A stretch of 33,601 nt of DNA from Emcibacter sp. (GTDB lineage Bacteria; Pseudomonadota; Alphaproteobacteria; Sphingomonadales; Emcibacteraceae). This document shows, piece after piece, positions 10,358-20,616 of the stretch. Each line of letters opens with the position of its first letter. The first letter of the stretch is position 1. Both the position numbers and the translations under genes were made by a program. Below the pieces are notes generated by a model. That model was given only the letters and a program-made list of their open reading frames with translations. It searched no databases and had not been told where the DNA came from. The DNA lies in assembly GCA_016764855.1 (NCBI GenBank), contig JAESRB010000061.1, positions 1-33,601 of the forward strand, in the 5' to 3' direction.

Positions 10358-11002
10358 ATGCGAGGGATTACCTACAAAACGGCTTGGAAGAGGCTTCTAG
10401 ACATAGCGGGCTCTTTATTAATTATAGTGTTATTGTCGCCTTTGCTGCTTATTGCGGCCGCGATGGTGCGCTTTAAATTAGGTAGCCCTATATTTTTCAC
10501 GCAAGAAAGACTGGGCCTAAACGGGCAATCTTTCAAGATCTGGAAATTCCGCAGCATGACCAATTGTGTGGGAGCAGATGGTGAGCTTCTGTCAGATGAA
10601 TATCGGTTAACTAAATTCGGAAAATTACTGCGAGACATTAGCGTTGATGAGCTGCCTCAATTATGGAATGTGTTGATCGGCGATATGAGCTTGATTGGCC
10701 CGCGGCCTTTCATTGCGGAATATGGTTCGCGTTATACGTCTGAGCAAATGCGTCGTCATGATGTTCGCCCCGGAATAAGCGGTTGGGCACAGGTGATGGG
10801 CCGTAATTCCATCAGCTGGAATCAGAAATTCATCTTGGATATCTGGTATGTTGATAATTGCAGCTTCCTGACGGATTTGAAAATTCTATTCATGACAGTT
10901 CCTATCGTTTTGAAACGTAGCGGTGTCTCCGCAGAAGATCATGTGACCATGCCGGAATGGGCAAATTCAGAAGAGCCGGTTGATGATCACGCCTCTAAAT
11001 AG
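10358..11002 (+). CDS. Bacterial sugar transferase (undecaprenyl-phosphate sugar phosphotransferase, PglC/WbaP C-domain type)
   Basis: KRLLDIAGSLLIIVLLSPLLLIAA membrane segment; KFRSM, SVDELPQLWNVLIGDMSLIGPRPF, RPGISGWAQV motifs. Confidence 0.93.
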   Translation: MRGITYKTAWKRLLDIAGSLLIIVLLSPLLLIAAAMVRFKLGSPIFFTQERLGLNGQSFKIWKFRSMTNCVGADGELLSDEYRLTKFGKLLRDISVDELPQLWNVLIGDMSLIGPRPFIAEYGSRYTSEQMRRHDVRPGISGWAQVMGRNSISWNQKFILDIWYVDNCSFLTDLKILFMTVPIVLKRSGVSAEDHVTMPEWANSEEPVDDHASK

Positions 11003-11028
11003 ATTGTTAATATGATCTCTAGGATTAG

Positions 11029-11062
11029 AGCCTGATGCCGCAAGGTCTCAGGCTTTTATTTT
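11029..11062 (+). terminator. Rho-independent terminator of the sugar transferase gene
   Basis: AGCCTGA (11029-11035) pairs with TCAGGCT (11048-11054), followed by a T-rich tract. Confidence 0.75.
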
Positions 11063-11173
11063 GCCTTTTTTTTAAGCAATAATTAATGTTTATGTAATAT
11101 AAAGGTTTCTTTATATAAAAGATATGTTATATATCTGTTTAAATATCTAACTTTTGTAGCCGGAGAATTGTCT

Positions 11174-12336
11174 ATGTCCAGAAAGAATTTTTTATTCACT
11201 AGTGAATCCGTTTCGGAAGGTCATCCCGATAAAGTTTCGGACTGTATTTCGGGTGCCATTGTTGATCTTTTCTTGGCAGCGGAACCAGAATCTCGGGTTG
11301 CGGTAGAGACATTAACCACGACAAACCGGGTAGTTTTGGCCGGTGAAGTTCGCGGGCCGGCATCGATTGATGCGGCTGCTATGGAAGCTGCGGCGCGGCG
11401 TGTGGTCAAAAAAATTGGCTATGAGCAGGATGGCTTCATTGGAAGAACATGGCCGTTGAAGTGCATGTGCATGAACAGTCAGCAGATATTGCCATGGGTG
11501 TGGATAGTGGCGACAACAAAGATGAAGGCGCTGGCGACCAAGGGATTATGTTTGGCTATGCAACGAATGAAACCGATGCTTATATGCCGGCTGCCATACA
11601 TTATTCTCATTTGATTCTGAAATCTCTGGCAGAGGCTCGGCACAACGGTGTGACCGAATTGGGACCGGATTCTAAAAGTCAGGTGACGCTTAAATATGAA
11701 AACGGCGTTCCTGTGGGGGCCACATCAGTTGTGGTGTCCACACAGCATGGGGCGAATGTGTCTCAGGAGCGTGTGCGGGAAATCGTTCTGGAGCATATTG
11801 AGAAAAGCTTGCCTGAAGGCTGGATGTGTCCGGAAGACGGGTTATATATCAACCCAACGGGTAATTTTGTTATTGGTGGACCGGATGGTGATGCGGGCCT
11901 GACAGGACGAAAAATTATTGTGGATACTTATGGGGGAGCATCGCCTCATGGTGGCGGCGCTTTCTCGGGTAAGGATCCGACGAAAGTGGACCGTTCCGCC
12001 GCTTACGCAACGCGTTATTTGGCCAAGAATGTGGTCGCCGCAGGTCTGGCAGATCGTTGTACGATTCAGTTGGCCTATGCGATTGGTGTTTCCCACCCTC
12101 TGTCTTTATATGTGGATTTTCATAATACGGGTAAGGTTGATCCTTCTCAGCTTGAAAAAGCCTTGTTTGAGATTATGGATTTGAGCCCTCGGGGCATTCG
12201 GGAGCATCTGCAACTGAACCGGCCGATCTATGAGCGGACAGCAGCTTATGGTCATTTTGGTCGTGCGCCAGAAGCAGATGGCGGTTTCTCATGGGAAAAA
12301 CTGGATTTAGTGGGCCGTTTGAAAAGTTATTTTTGA
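11174..12336 (+). CDS. metK: S-adenosylmethionine synthetase, disrupted by an apparent 1-nt deletion near 11437/11438
   Basis: [23 protein letters not shown]...[10 protein letters not shown] in one frame, then [19 protein letters not shown]...FSWEKLDLV in another; one C added after 11437 restores [18 protein letters not shown]. Confidence 0.93.
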
Positions 12337-12341
12337 GTCTT

Positions 12342-13052
12342 ATGCGTAATCTGGAAAATATTAAAGGCAGCCGGGTATATGGTCGCAGGCAGGGACAGGT
12401 TTTGTCGACCGCCCGTCAGAGTCGCCTTGATGACTGCTTGCCGAAAATGGAAATATTATTGGCGGAGTCAGGGGGGGCTGTCGACCCGGAAGATTATTTT
12501 GAGTCTTCCTGTCAGGATTATTGGCTGGAGATTGGCTTTGGTAAGGGGGAGCATTTGGCCGAGCAGGCGAAATCTCACCCGGATATTGGCATGCTCGGTA
12601 GTGAACCTTTCCTGAATGGTGTTTCAGGATTGGTGGACCTCATCGTCCAAGAGGATTTGGCCAATGTCAGAATATTCAGAGATGATGCAAGGCTTTTGAT
12701 GGATAGCCTGCCTGATGAGAGTATTGGACGGGCCTTTATCTTATTTCCTGATCCGTGGCCGAAGGCGCGTCACCATAAACGCCGTATTGTCAGCGCAGGA
12801 AATATTGCCGTCTTGTCCCGTATCCTGAAAGATGGGGCGGAGCTGCGCATTGGTACAGATCATATGGAATATTGCCGGTGGATTATGGCTCATATGCTGG
12901 AAAACCCAGATTTTGTCTGGCTGTGTGATGCTCCAGAGGATTGGCGGGTAAGGCCAGATGACTGGCCAGCCAGTCGCTATGAAATTAAATCTCTGGAACA
13001 GGGGCGTATCAGTAGCTATCTGCGTTTTGTCCGCCGTTCCCGTAAGTCATAG
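12342..13052 (+). CDS. trmB: tRNA (guanine-N7-)-methyltransferase
   Basis: YWLEIGFGKGEHL, FPDPWPKARHHKRRIV motifs; ATG at 12342 preferred over the ORF-track start at 12291, which overlaps metK. Confidence 0.94.
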   Translation: MRNLENIKGSRVYGRRQGQVLSTARQSRLDDCLPKMEILLAESGGAVDPEDYFESSCQDYWLEIGFGKGEHLAEQAKSHPDIGMLGSEPFLNGVSGLVDLIVQEDLANVRIFRDDARLLMDSLPDESIGRAFILFPDPWPKARHHKRRIVSAGNIAVLSRILKDGAELRIGTDHMEYCRWIMAHMLENPDFVWLCDAPEDWRVRPDDWPASRYEIKSLEQGRISSYLRFVRRSRKS

Positions 13053-13131
13053 TTTCACGCTGAATACTATTCGCTTGAAGTTCTAAGTTTTTCGACTATA
13101 TATATAGCAACCGAATCACTTGAAATGTTTA

Positions 13132-13168
13132 AAGTGCGGGCAAGTGTTTCACTGGCCTGCTTTTTTAT
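13132..13168 (+). terminator. Probable rho-independent terminator after trmB
   Basis: gcgggcaagtg / cactggcctgc imperfect stem followed by TTTTTTATTT. Confidence 0.65.
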
Positions 13169-13214
13169 TTGGTGCTAACTTTTTTTATTTGGTGAAAGCC
13201 TGAACGGAAATATA

Positions 13215-13706
13215 GTGTCGTCACAGATAAATATATTACATAAGATTATTGATCCTGTCGCGGATGCGATGGGGTATGAGATCATACGGATCGCCATACA
13301 TAACTCTTCCCGTGGTGACGCACCGACTCTGCAGGTCATGGCGGAACGGCCTGATGGCACCATGCTGGTGGAGGATTGTGCTAAGCTGAGTCGTGAAATT
13401 TCCGTATTGCTTGATGTCGAGGACCCTATATCCGGCGAATATATGCTGGAGGTGAGTACTGCTGGCATCGACAGGCCACTGACCCGGCGCAAGGATTTTG
13501 CGAATTACGCCGGTTATGAGGCCAAGATTGAATTGTCGGTGCCTGAGGAAGGGCGACGTCGGTACCGGGGTAAATTGTTGGGTATCACGGGTGATGTGGT
13601 GAAGATTAATGTGGACGGTGATGTTTTTGAAGTAGACTTCGATAATATTAACCGCTCAAAACTTGTATTGACAGATGAACTGCTGGCGGCCGCATCAAAG
13701 GCGTGA
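13215..13706 (+). CDS. rimP: Ribosome maturation factor RimP, GTG start
   Basis: Position directly upstream of nusA; RIAIHNSSRGDAPTLQVMAERPDGTMLVEDCAKLSREIS, SGEYMLEVSTAGIDRPLTRRKDF. Confidence 0.95.
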   Translation: MSSQINILHKIIDPVADAMGYEIIRIAIHNSSRGDAPTLQVMAERPDGTMLVEDCAKLSREISVLLDVEDPISGEYMLEVSTAGIDRPLTRRKDFANYAGYEAKIELSVPEEGRRRYRGKLLGITGDVVKINVDGDVFEVDFDNINRSKLVLTDELLAAASKA

Positions 13707-13754
13707 TGATAAGCCAGTAAAATGGAATTAAGGACAGAATGCTTGGGATAAAGC

Positions 13755-15353
13755 ATGAATGGAGTTCAGGATATGACAACGGCAGTTAGTGCGAACAGGA
13801 TGGAATTACTACAAATTGCTGATGCGGTTGCACGGGAAAAGAATATTGACAAGGAGATCGTTCTGGAAGCTTTGGAAGAAGCCATTCAGAAGGCAGCTCG
13901 GTCCCGTTATGGTGCAGAGAATGAAATTAAGGCCCATATTGAGCGCAAGACCGGCGATATCAAGCTTTATCGCGTTATGGAAGTTGTGGAGCATGTGGAA
14001 AATCATGCGACCGAACTCACCCTGAAAGACGCCGAGAAAATAAAGAAGGGGGCTGTGATTGGAGATGTGTTGGCCGATGAACTGCCGCCAATGGATTTTG
14101 GCCGGGTTGCGGCCCAGACAGCCAAGCAGGTCATTGTGCAGAAAGTGCGTGATGCGGAACGTCAGCGTCAGTTCGATGAGTATCAGGACCGTATTGGTGA
14201 GATTATAAATGGTGTTGTCAAGCGGGTTGAGTATGGCAATGTAATTGTTGATGTGGGACAAGCCGAGGCTATCATCCGTCGGGATCAAATGATCCCTCGT
14301 GAGCATATGCGTAACGGCGACCGTATCCGGGCCTATATCGCCGATGTTCGCCGGGAAGTCAGAGGGCCGCAAATTTTCTTGTCGCGCTCTCACTCTGATT
14401 TTATGGCTAAGTTGTTCACTCAGGAAGTGCCAGAAATATATGATGGCGTGATTGAGATTATTGGTGTTGCTCGTGATCCGGGAAGTCGGGCAAAAATTGC
14501 GGTCAGCAGTTCCGATGGCTCTATTGATCCCGTTGGCGCCTGTGTTGGTATGCGTGGTAGTCGCGTGCAGGCGGTGGTCAACGAATTGGCGGGTGAGAAG
14601 ATTGATATTATTCAGTGGTCTGATGATCCGGCAACCTTCATTGTCAGTGCGTTGGCGCCTGCCGATGTTTCCAAGGTGGTTCTGGATGATGAACGTAAGC
14701 GTATTGATGTTGTGGTTCCTGAAGATCAGTTGAGTCTTGCTATTGGTCGTCGGGGGCAGAATGTGCGTCTGGCCTCCCAGTTGAGCGGCTGGCAGGTGGA
14801 TATCATGACCGAAGCAGCGGAATCTGAAAAACGTCAGGCTGAGTATAAGATCAGTACAGATATATTCGTTGAACAGTTAGACGTTGATGAGACACTGGCC
14901 CTGTTGCTGGTGGCGGAAGGCTTCCGTAATATGGAAGAGGTCGCTTATGTGGCACCGGAGGATTTTGCGGGAATCGAAGGCTTCGATGCGGATTTGGTCG
15001 GTGAATTGCAGAATCGCGCCCGTGAGTCTCTGGATCGTCAATCGGCAGAATCCGAAAAAGCCCGTATTAAATTGGGTGTTTCTGATGAAATCGCTGCGAT
15101 TGAAGGTTTAACAACCTCGATGATGGTGACGTTGGGAGAAGCTGGAATTAAGGCTCTTGATGATCTTGGTGATCTGTCTGCGGATGAGTTGATCAGCCGA
15201 GAAGATGGTATTCTGAACAAGGCTGGCTTGAGTGAAGATAAAGCCAATGAGATCATTATGGCTGCGCGCGCCCATTGGTTCGATGATGAAGATACTGAAG
15301 ATGAAGCAGTCATTGAAGAAGCCGTTGTTGAAGAGGCCGTAAAGGCAGAATAA
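13755..15353 (+). CDS. nusA: Transcription termination/antitermination protein NusA (start may be 13773)
   Basis: S1 and KH domains, PGSRAKIAVSS, DPVGACVGMRGSRVQAVVNEL, AIGRRGQNVRLAS. Confidence 0.97.
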   Translation: MNGVQDMTTAVSANRMELLQIADAVAREKNIDKEIVLEALEEAIQKAARSRYGAENEIKAHIERKTGDIKLYRVMEVVEHVENHATELTLKDAEKIKKGAVIGDVLADELPPMDFGRVAAQTAKQVIVQKVRDAERQRQFDEYQDRIGEIINGVVKRVEYGNVIVDVGQAEAIIRRDQMIPREHMRNGDRIRAYIADVRREVRGPQIFLSRSHSDFMAKLFTQEVPEIYDGVIEIIGVARDPGSRAKIAVSSSDGSIDPVGACVGMRGSRVQAVVNELAGEKIDIIQWSDDPATFIVSALAPADVSKVVLDDERKRIDVVVPEDQLSLAIGRRGQNVRLASQLSGWQVDIMTEAAESEKRQAEYKISTDIFVEQLDVDETLALLLVAEGFRNMEEVAYVAPEDFAGIEGFDADLVGELQNRARESLDRQSAESEKARIKLGVSDEIAAIEGLTTSMMVTLGEAGIKALDDLGDLSADELISREDGILNKAGLSEDKANEIIMAARAHWFDDEDTEDEAVIEEAVVEEAVKAE

Positions 15354-15362
15354 GATACAGGA

Positions 15363-16151
15363 GTGAATGGACGTCGCGTGTCACAGAATATCCCTCTAAA
15401 AAAAGCTCAAGCTCAAAAAAATAAGGGCCAGAAGCGTGAAAGACAGAGGAATAAGGGATCTAAGGACCGGAGCCGGAGATGTCTGGTAACGGGTGAAACA
15501 TACGCGGTTTCCAAGTTGATCCGGTTTGTATTGGACCCTGAAGGTCGAGTGATACCTGATGTTGCCGGTAAACTTCCGGGACGTGGTGGTTGGGTTCTTG
15601 CGGATGGAAATACGCTGGAATTGGCCATGAAGAAAAAGATATTTGTCCGTTTTGGTCATCGGGCTCTGGCGCCCTCTTCTGGAAAATCCAAGGATGTGGA
15701 AACGCTGGAAGAGCCAGACAAAGAAAAAGTAGACGTAGAAGAGAAGAAAGACAAGGCAGCAAAAGGCCGGAAATCACGGGTCACGGTAGATGATAATCTG
15801 CCTCATATGGTGGAACAGTTGCTTCGACAACGGTGTCTGGATTATTTAGGACTTGTGAATCGGACCGGACTTTTGGTGTCTGGATTTGAAAAGGTGAGAG
15901 CGACCCTGAAGGCTGGGAAATGTCGGGCATTGGTCACGGCAGAGGACGCAGCAGAAGGGGGGCATCGTAAAATATGCTCCGGGTTGGGGAATGTTCTTGA
16001 TAAATTGCGGATGATTGATATGTTCACCCGCGAACAGTTGGGACAAACGTTGGGTTTGTCCAATGCAGTGCATGTGGCGTTATTGCCCGGTGGAATGACG
16101 GAGAGCTTTTTAAAGGAGTTTTCCCGGTATGAAGGTGTTGTTATGCGTTAA
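15363..16151 (+). CDS. YlxR/DUF448 RNA-binding protein with C-terminal L7Ae-like domain
   Basis: RRCLVTGETYAVSKLIRFVLDPEGRVIPDVAGKLPGRGGWV (YlxR); NRTGLLVSGFEKVRATLKAGKCRALVTAEDAAEGG (L7Ae-like); located between nusA and infB. Confidence 0.9.
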   Translation: MNGRRVSQNIPLKKAQAQKNKGQKRERQRNKGSKDRSRRCLVTGETYAVSKLIRFVLDPEGRVIPDVAGKLPGRGGWVLADGNTLELAMKKKIFVRFGHRALAPSSGKSKDVETLEEPDKEKVDVEEKKDKAAKGRKSRVTVDDNLPHMVEQLLRQRCLDYLGLVNRTGLLVSGFEKVRATLKAGKCRALVTAEDAAEGGHRKICSGLGNVLDKLRMIDMFTREQLGQTLGLSNAVHVALLPGGMTESFLKEFSRYEGVVMR

Positions 16152-16202
16152 TATTAATAGCATAATGAGCTTTATTTTTAAGTGGTTGAAGGCGAATATA
16201 GA

Positions 16203-18764
16203 ATGAGTGACGATAAAGACACAAAAAAATCATTGTCGATATCAGGCAGGAAAACCCTGCAATTGAAGCCATCGATTGCGCCCGCTTCTGCCTCGCGCGG
16301 GGCAGGCAATGTGGTTGTGCAGCGTAAAAAGAAGCTGATTCTAAAGCCTGGAGAAGAGGTCGCCGCTGCGGCGCCGTCCCCAGCTCCTGTGGCTGCACCT
16401 GTAGCTGCTTCTGTAGCTCCGAGAAAGAAAGTCTTGTCAAACGCGCGGCCTTCCATGAAGCCTAGAAGCTCTGGCCGTCAATTGACGGAAAATGAATTGA
16501 AAGCCCGTGCAAAGGCGTTGGAGCTGGCTAAAATTGAAACCGCCAAACGTGCCGTAGTAGAGGTAGAAGCCGCGAAAAGGCGTGCCGTAGAAGAAGCTGC
16601 GCGTTCTGATGCTGATAAAGTGCAAGCGGAAAAAGAGGTAAAAGATGCCAAGAAAGCGGCCCGAGATGACGCTAAATTCAAGGCTGATATTGAAGTTAAG
16701 AAAAAAGTAGAAGACGAATTAAAAGCCAAGGCTGAAAAAGAAGAAAAAGAACAGAAGCGTACGGATAAAAGCAAGAAAAAGCCGGCCGTTATGAAAAAAC
16801 CGCTGCCCGCTGCGAATGCTGCAGAGGAAAAACGGCCTGCGGCAAAACCTTCCCGAGGCCGGGGAGAGCCAGCACGCCGTACAGGACGATTAACCGTCAC
16901 GCAGGCTTTGTCTGGTGGTGGACGGGAACGTCAACGCAGCTTCGCCGCCTTGAAACGGGCGCGGGCCAAAGAAAAACGTAAAGGCGGACAAGGTCTGCAG
17001 CAAAAGATTTTCCGTGAAGTTATTATTCCAGACATGATTACGGTGGCGGAACTCTCCAACCGGATGACGGAAAAAACCGTTGATGTGATTCGGGCGCTTA
17101 TGAAAATGGACGTCATGGCTACTGCGGGACAGGAAATCGATCAGGATACAGCGGAACTGATCGTTGAAGAATTTGGCCATAAAGTAAGACGGGTCAGCGC
17201 GGCTGATGTGGAAATTGATCTTTCCGGTCCCGATGATGTGGAAGCGGATATGGTCTCACGGGCACCGGTTGTGACGGTCATGGGACATGTGGATCATGGT
17301 AAAACATCCGTGCTTGATGCTTACCGTAAATCTACTGTCGTTGCCGGCGAAGCCGGGGGTATTACGCAGCATATCGGTGCTTATCAGGTTCGTATGAAGG
17401 GCGGGGATAAAGTTACTTTCCTCGATACGCCGGGACATGCGGCTTTTTCCGCCATGCGGTCACGTGGGGCAAGCGCAACGGATATCGTGATTCTTGTGGT
17501 CGCGGCCGATGACGGGATCATGCCACAAACTATTGAGGCCATCAGCCACGCCAAAGCGGCGGAAGTGCCGATCATTGTTGCTATCAACAAGATGGATAAA
17601 GCTGGCGCTAACCCAGACAAGATTCGTCAGGATTTGTTGCAGCATGAAGTCTTTGTGGAAAGTATGGGCGGTGAAGTGCTGGATGTGGAAATATCCGCTT
17701 TAAAAGGTACTAACCTAGATAAGCTGGCAGAAGCCATACAGTTGCAGGCGGAATTGCTTGACATGAGAGTCAGTGAGAAACGCAATGCGAACGGTATTGT
17801 TGTGGAAGCGCGTCTTGACAAGGGACAGGGCTCCGTGGCGACGATTCTGGTTCAGCGTGGCACGTTGAGAGTTGGTGATATTTTTGTCTGTGGTAATGAA
17901 TGGGGCCGGATTCGGGCCTTGCTGAATGACAAAAGCCGTAATGTGAAAAAAGCTGGCCCGTCAGTTCCTGTGGAAATTTTGGGTCTGAACGGTATGCCAA
18001 GGTCTGGTGACAGCTTTATAGTGGTAGATACGGAAGCGAAAGCCCGTGAAGTCTCCGAATTCCGTAAGAATCGGGAAAGGCTGGAAAAAGAAGCCGCACC
18101 AAAAGCAACGTTGGAAGCCATGTTTGAGAAATTGAGCAGTAAACAGGCAGAGATCGTACCATTGGTGATCAAGTCGGATGTGCAGGGTTCCGCTGAAGCG
18201 ATTACGGGGGCTTTGGAGGCTATGAATACCGATGAAGTTCAGGCAAAAATTCTACATTCTGCGGTTGGCGGAATTTCAGAATCCGATGTGACACTGGCGA
18301 TTGCCTCTGGCGCACCGATTTTGGGCTTCAATGTACGGGCTAGCCGGAAGGCTGCGGCTCTTGCTCATCAAGAAGGTGTGGAAATCCGGTATTATTCTGT
18401 GATTTACGACCTTGTGGATGATATCAAGGTGGTTATGTCTGGTAAGTTGGCTCCTGAACTGCGGGAAACAATACTGGGATCAGCCGAAGTTCTCGATATC
18501 TTCTCTGCGGGTAAAACCGGTAAAGCAGCCGGTTGTCTGGTTCTTGATGGTGTCATGCGCAAAGGGGCTAAGGCTCGTCTGCTCAGAGATGATGTTGTGA
18601 TCTTTGAAGGGGATCTTGGTTCACTTCGTCGCTTTAAGGATGATGTATCAGAGGTCATATCCGGTACGGAATGCGGTATGAATTTTGCCAGCTATAATGA
18701 TCTGAAAAAAGGTGACGTCATTGAGTGTTATGAGGTCGAGGAAATCGAACGGTCTCTAGACTAA
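16203..18764 (+). CDS. infB: Translation initiation factor IF-2
   Basis: Lys/Ala/Glu-rich N-terminus; [42 protein letters not shown] GTPase motifs; MSDDKD start at 16203 preferred over 16182. Confidence 0.96.
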   Translation: MSDDKDTKKSLSISGRKTLQLKPSIAPASASRGAGNVVVQRKKKLILKPGEEVAAAAPSPAPVAAPVAASVAPRKKVLSNARPSMKPRSSGRQLTENELKARAKALELAKIETAKRAVVEVEAAKRRAVEEAARSDADKVQAEKEVKDAKKAARDDAKFKADIEVKKKVEDELKAKAEKEEKEQKRTDKSKKKPAVMKKPLPAANAAEEKRPAAKPSRGRGEPARRTGRLTVTQALSGGGRERQRSFAALKRARAKEKRKGGQGLQQKIFREVIIPDMITVAELSNRMTEKTVDVIRALMKMDVMATAGQEIDQDTAELIVEEFGHKVRRVSAADVEIDLSGPDDVEADMVSRAPVVTVMGHVDHGKTSVLDAYRKSTVVAGEAGGITQHIGAYQVRMKGGDKVTFLDTPGHAAFSAMRSRGASATDIVILVVAADDGIMPQTIEAISHAKAAEVPIIVAINKMDKAGANPDKIRQDLLQHEVFVESMGGEVLDVEISALKGTNLDKLAEAIQLQAELLDMRVSEKRNANGIVVEARLDKGQGSVATILVQRGTLRVGDIFVCGNEWGRIRALLNDKSRNVKKAGPSVPVEILGLNGMPRSGDSFIVVDTEAKAREVSEFRKNRERLEKEAAPKATLEAMFEKLSSKQAEIVPLVIKSDVQGSAEAITGALEAMNTDEVQAKILHSAVGGISESDVTLAIASGAPILGFNVRASRKAAALAHQEGVEIRYYSVIYDLVDDIKVVMSGKLAPELRETILGSAEVLDIFSAGKTGKAAGCLVLDGVMRKGAKARLLRDDVVIFEGDLGSLRRFKDDVSEVISGTECGMNFASYNDLKKGDVIECYEVEEIERSLD

Positions 18765-18820
18765 ATCTGTAACAGCTTCTGAGCTTTCAAGATATGAAGC
18801 CTGATTTTAAGGATACGTGT

Positions 18821-19246
18821 ATGTCCAAGTCACAATATGATGACCCAAATGAGAATAGTGGTCCCAGCCACCGACTGCTTAGGGTGGGGGAGAATATCCG
18901 CCACGCATTGTCGGAAGTGTTTGCCCGCGGTGAAATTCGTGACCCTGCACTTGATGGGGTTTCTATAACCGTTACCGAAGTTCGCTGTAGTCCGGACCTG
19001 CGCAATGCGACGATTTTCGTGATGCCTCTTGGCGGTGCGAATGAAAAGGATGTGGTTAAGGGCTTGAACCGGTGCAATAAATATATTCGGGGCCAACTAT
19101 CTCGCTTGGTCAGTATGAAGTATCTGCCGAAATTGAAATTTACCAGCGACGGTAGCTTTGGTGAGGCAGACCATATTGAGAAATTATTGAGCAGCGCCCA
19201 TGTAGCACAGGATTTGACCAAAAATTCTGATGAGCCGGAAGATTAA
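18821..19246 (+). CDS. rbfA: Ribosome-binding factor A (start at 18821 preferred over 18794)
   Basis: RLLRVGENIRHALSEVFARGEIRDPAL, operon context. Confidence 0.95.
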   Translation: MSKSQYDDPNENSGPSHRLLRVGENIRHALSEVFARGEIRDPALDGVSITVTEVRCSPDLRNATIFVMPLGGANEKDVVKGLNRCNKYIRGQLSRLVSMKYLPKLKFTSDGSFGEADHIEKLLSSAHVAQDLTKNSDEPED

Positions 19247-19249
19247 CCT

Positions 19250-20158
19250 TTGGCTCGTAAGCGTAAAGGGATCAAGCTGGACGGCTGGCTGGCCATAGAC
19301 AAACCACTGGGAATGACTTCCACGCAGGTTGTGGGTAAATGCCGCTGGTTGACCAAAGCCCAGAAAGTCGGCCACGGTGGCACATTGGACCCACTTGCCA
19401 CGGGTATTCTGCCCATCGCTTTTGGCGAGGCGACCAAAACCATCCCTTTCATCGTAGATGCCCGGAAAACCTATGAGTTTACGGTTACTTTCGGTGAGGC
19501 GCGGGCCACGGATGATGCGGAGGGCGAGGTTACCGCCACCAGCGATATTCGGCCAGAAGAAGAACAGATCCGGGCCGCTCTGCCGGCATTCATTGGTCAC
19601 ATCACACAGATTCCGCCGATTTATAGCGCTCTGAAAATTGAGGGGCGGCGGGCCTATGATCTTGCGCGTGCCGGTGAAGAAGTAGTGATGAAATCCCGGG
19701 AAGTTGATGTTTTTGCACTGGAACTATTATCTTGTGACGGACAGTCTGCGACGCTGCGTGTAGACTGTGGCAAAGGGACTTACGTCCGCTCTCTGGCGAG
19801 GGATTTAGCAGAAAAATTGAACACTGTGGGATATGTTTCCTATCTTCGGCGAACACGGGTCGGGGCTTTTGATTTGAATGCGTCGATTTCGCTGGAAAAG
19901 TTAGAGGATATGGGCCATAGTGCGCCGCCTGAAGAGTGGATTCTTCCTGTGGTGACCGTGCTGGACGACATCTTGGCATTGGCCGTTACGGAAGAGGAGG
20001 CAAAGCTTCTGTCTCATGGACAAAGACTTGCAACTTCAGAGCCCCTTGTACCGGGGACCATCAGGGTGATGACGGGTGACCGTATTGTCGCGTTATGTGA
20101 CGTTGAAATCACCCCGGAAGGCGCAGTGCTTAAGCCGGTACGGGTGTTTAATATTTAA
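19250..20158 (+). CDS. truB: tRNA pseudouridine(55) synthase, TTG start
   Basis: [55 protein letters not shown]. Confidence 0.96.
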   Translation: MARKRKGIKLDGWLAIDKPLGMTSTQVVGKCRWLTKAQKVGHGGTLDPLATGILPIAFGEATKTIPFIVDARKTYEFTVTFGEARATDDAEGEVTATSDIRPEEEQIRAALPAFIGHITQIPPIYSALKIEGRRAYDLARAGEEVVMKSREVDVFALELLSCDGQSATLRVDCGKGTYVRSLARDLAEKLNTVGYVSYLRRTRVGAFDLNASISLEKLEDMGHSAPPEEWILPVVTVLDDILALAVTEEEAKLLSHGQRLATSEPLVPGTIRVMTGDRIVALCDVEITPEGAVLKPVRVFNI

Positions 20159-20180
20159 TTTTTTAAAAAAGGAGTATATG

Positions 20181-20450
20181 ATGTCGATTACAGCGGAAAA
20201 GAAACAGGAACTGATTAAAGATTTTGCCACGACTGATGGCGATACAGGTTCCCCGGAAGTACAGGTAGCAATTTTGACAACAAGAATTGTTAACCTGACA
20301 GAACACTTCAAAGATCATAAAAAAGATAACCACTCACGTCGCGGTCTGCTGATGCTTGTTAATAAACGTCGCAGCCTGTTGAGTTATTTGAAATCAAAAG
20401 ACGTCACACGCTATCAGAAATTGATCAAGCGTCTTGGCCTGCGTAAGTAA
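20181..20450 (+). CDS. rpsO: 30S ribosomal protein S15
   Basis: [36 protein letters not shown]...RLGLRK; 89 aa from ATG at 20181 (SD-like aaaggag upstream). Confidence 0.98.
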   Translation: MSITAEKKQELIKDFATTDGDTGSPEVQVAILTTRIVNLTEHFKDHKKDNHSRRGLLMLVNKRRSLLSYLKSKDVTRYQKLIKRLGLRK

Positions 20451-20545
20451 TACGCGTTAATATGTTATGTGTAAGCAATATGTGCAAGTATAACATGCGT
20501 AAGTAACAGCAGGATTTATGTATGGCCATAGGGGGCATACACAAA

Positions 20546-20597
20546 GGTTTTCGATCTTCTCTGGCTGGGGATGGGCCTCAGTCAGAGATCGAAATCC
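20546..20597 (+). promoter_or_regulatory. Long rpsO-pnp intergenic hairpin (candidate RNase III/PNPase autoregulatory site)
   Basis: GGtTTTCGATCTtCTCTGGCTGGGG-atgg-GCCTCAGTCAGAGATCGAAAtCC folds into a long near-perfect stem. Confidence 0.65.
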
Positions 20598-20616
20598 ATA
20601 GGTTAAGGTAAGATAT

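Noticed and set aside
11063-11173. SAM-responsive riboswitch upstream of metK
   Set aside because: The leader is AT-rich and does not show the SAM-II or SAM/SAH conserved sequence I could recall; not supportable by eye.
11449-11460. Programmed frameshift in metK
   Set aside because: No slippery heptamer or clear downstream structure at the junction, and one missing C explains the frame change; sequence error or true mutation is simpler.
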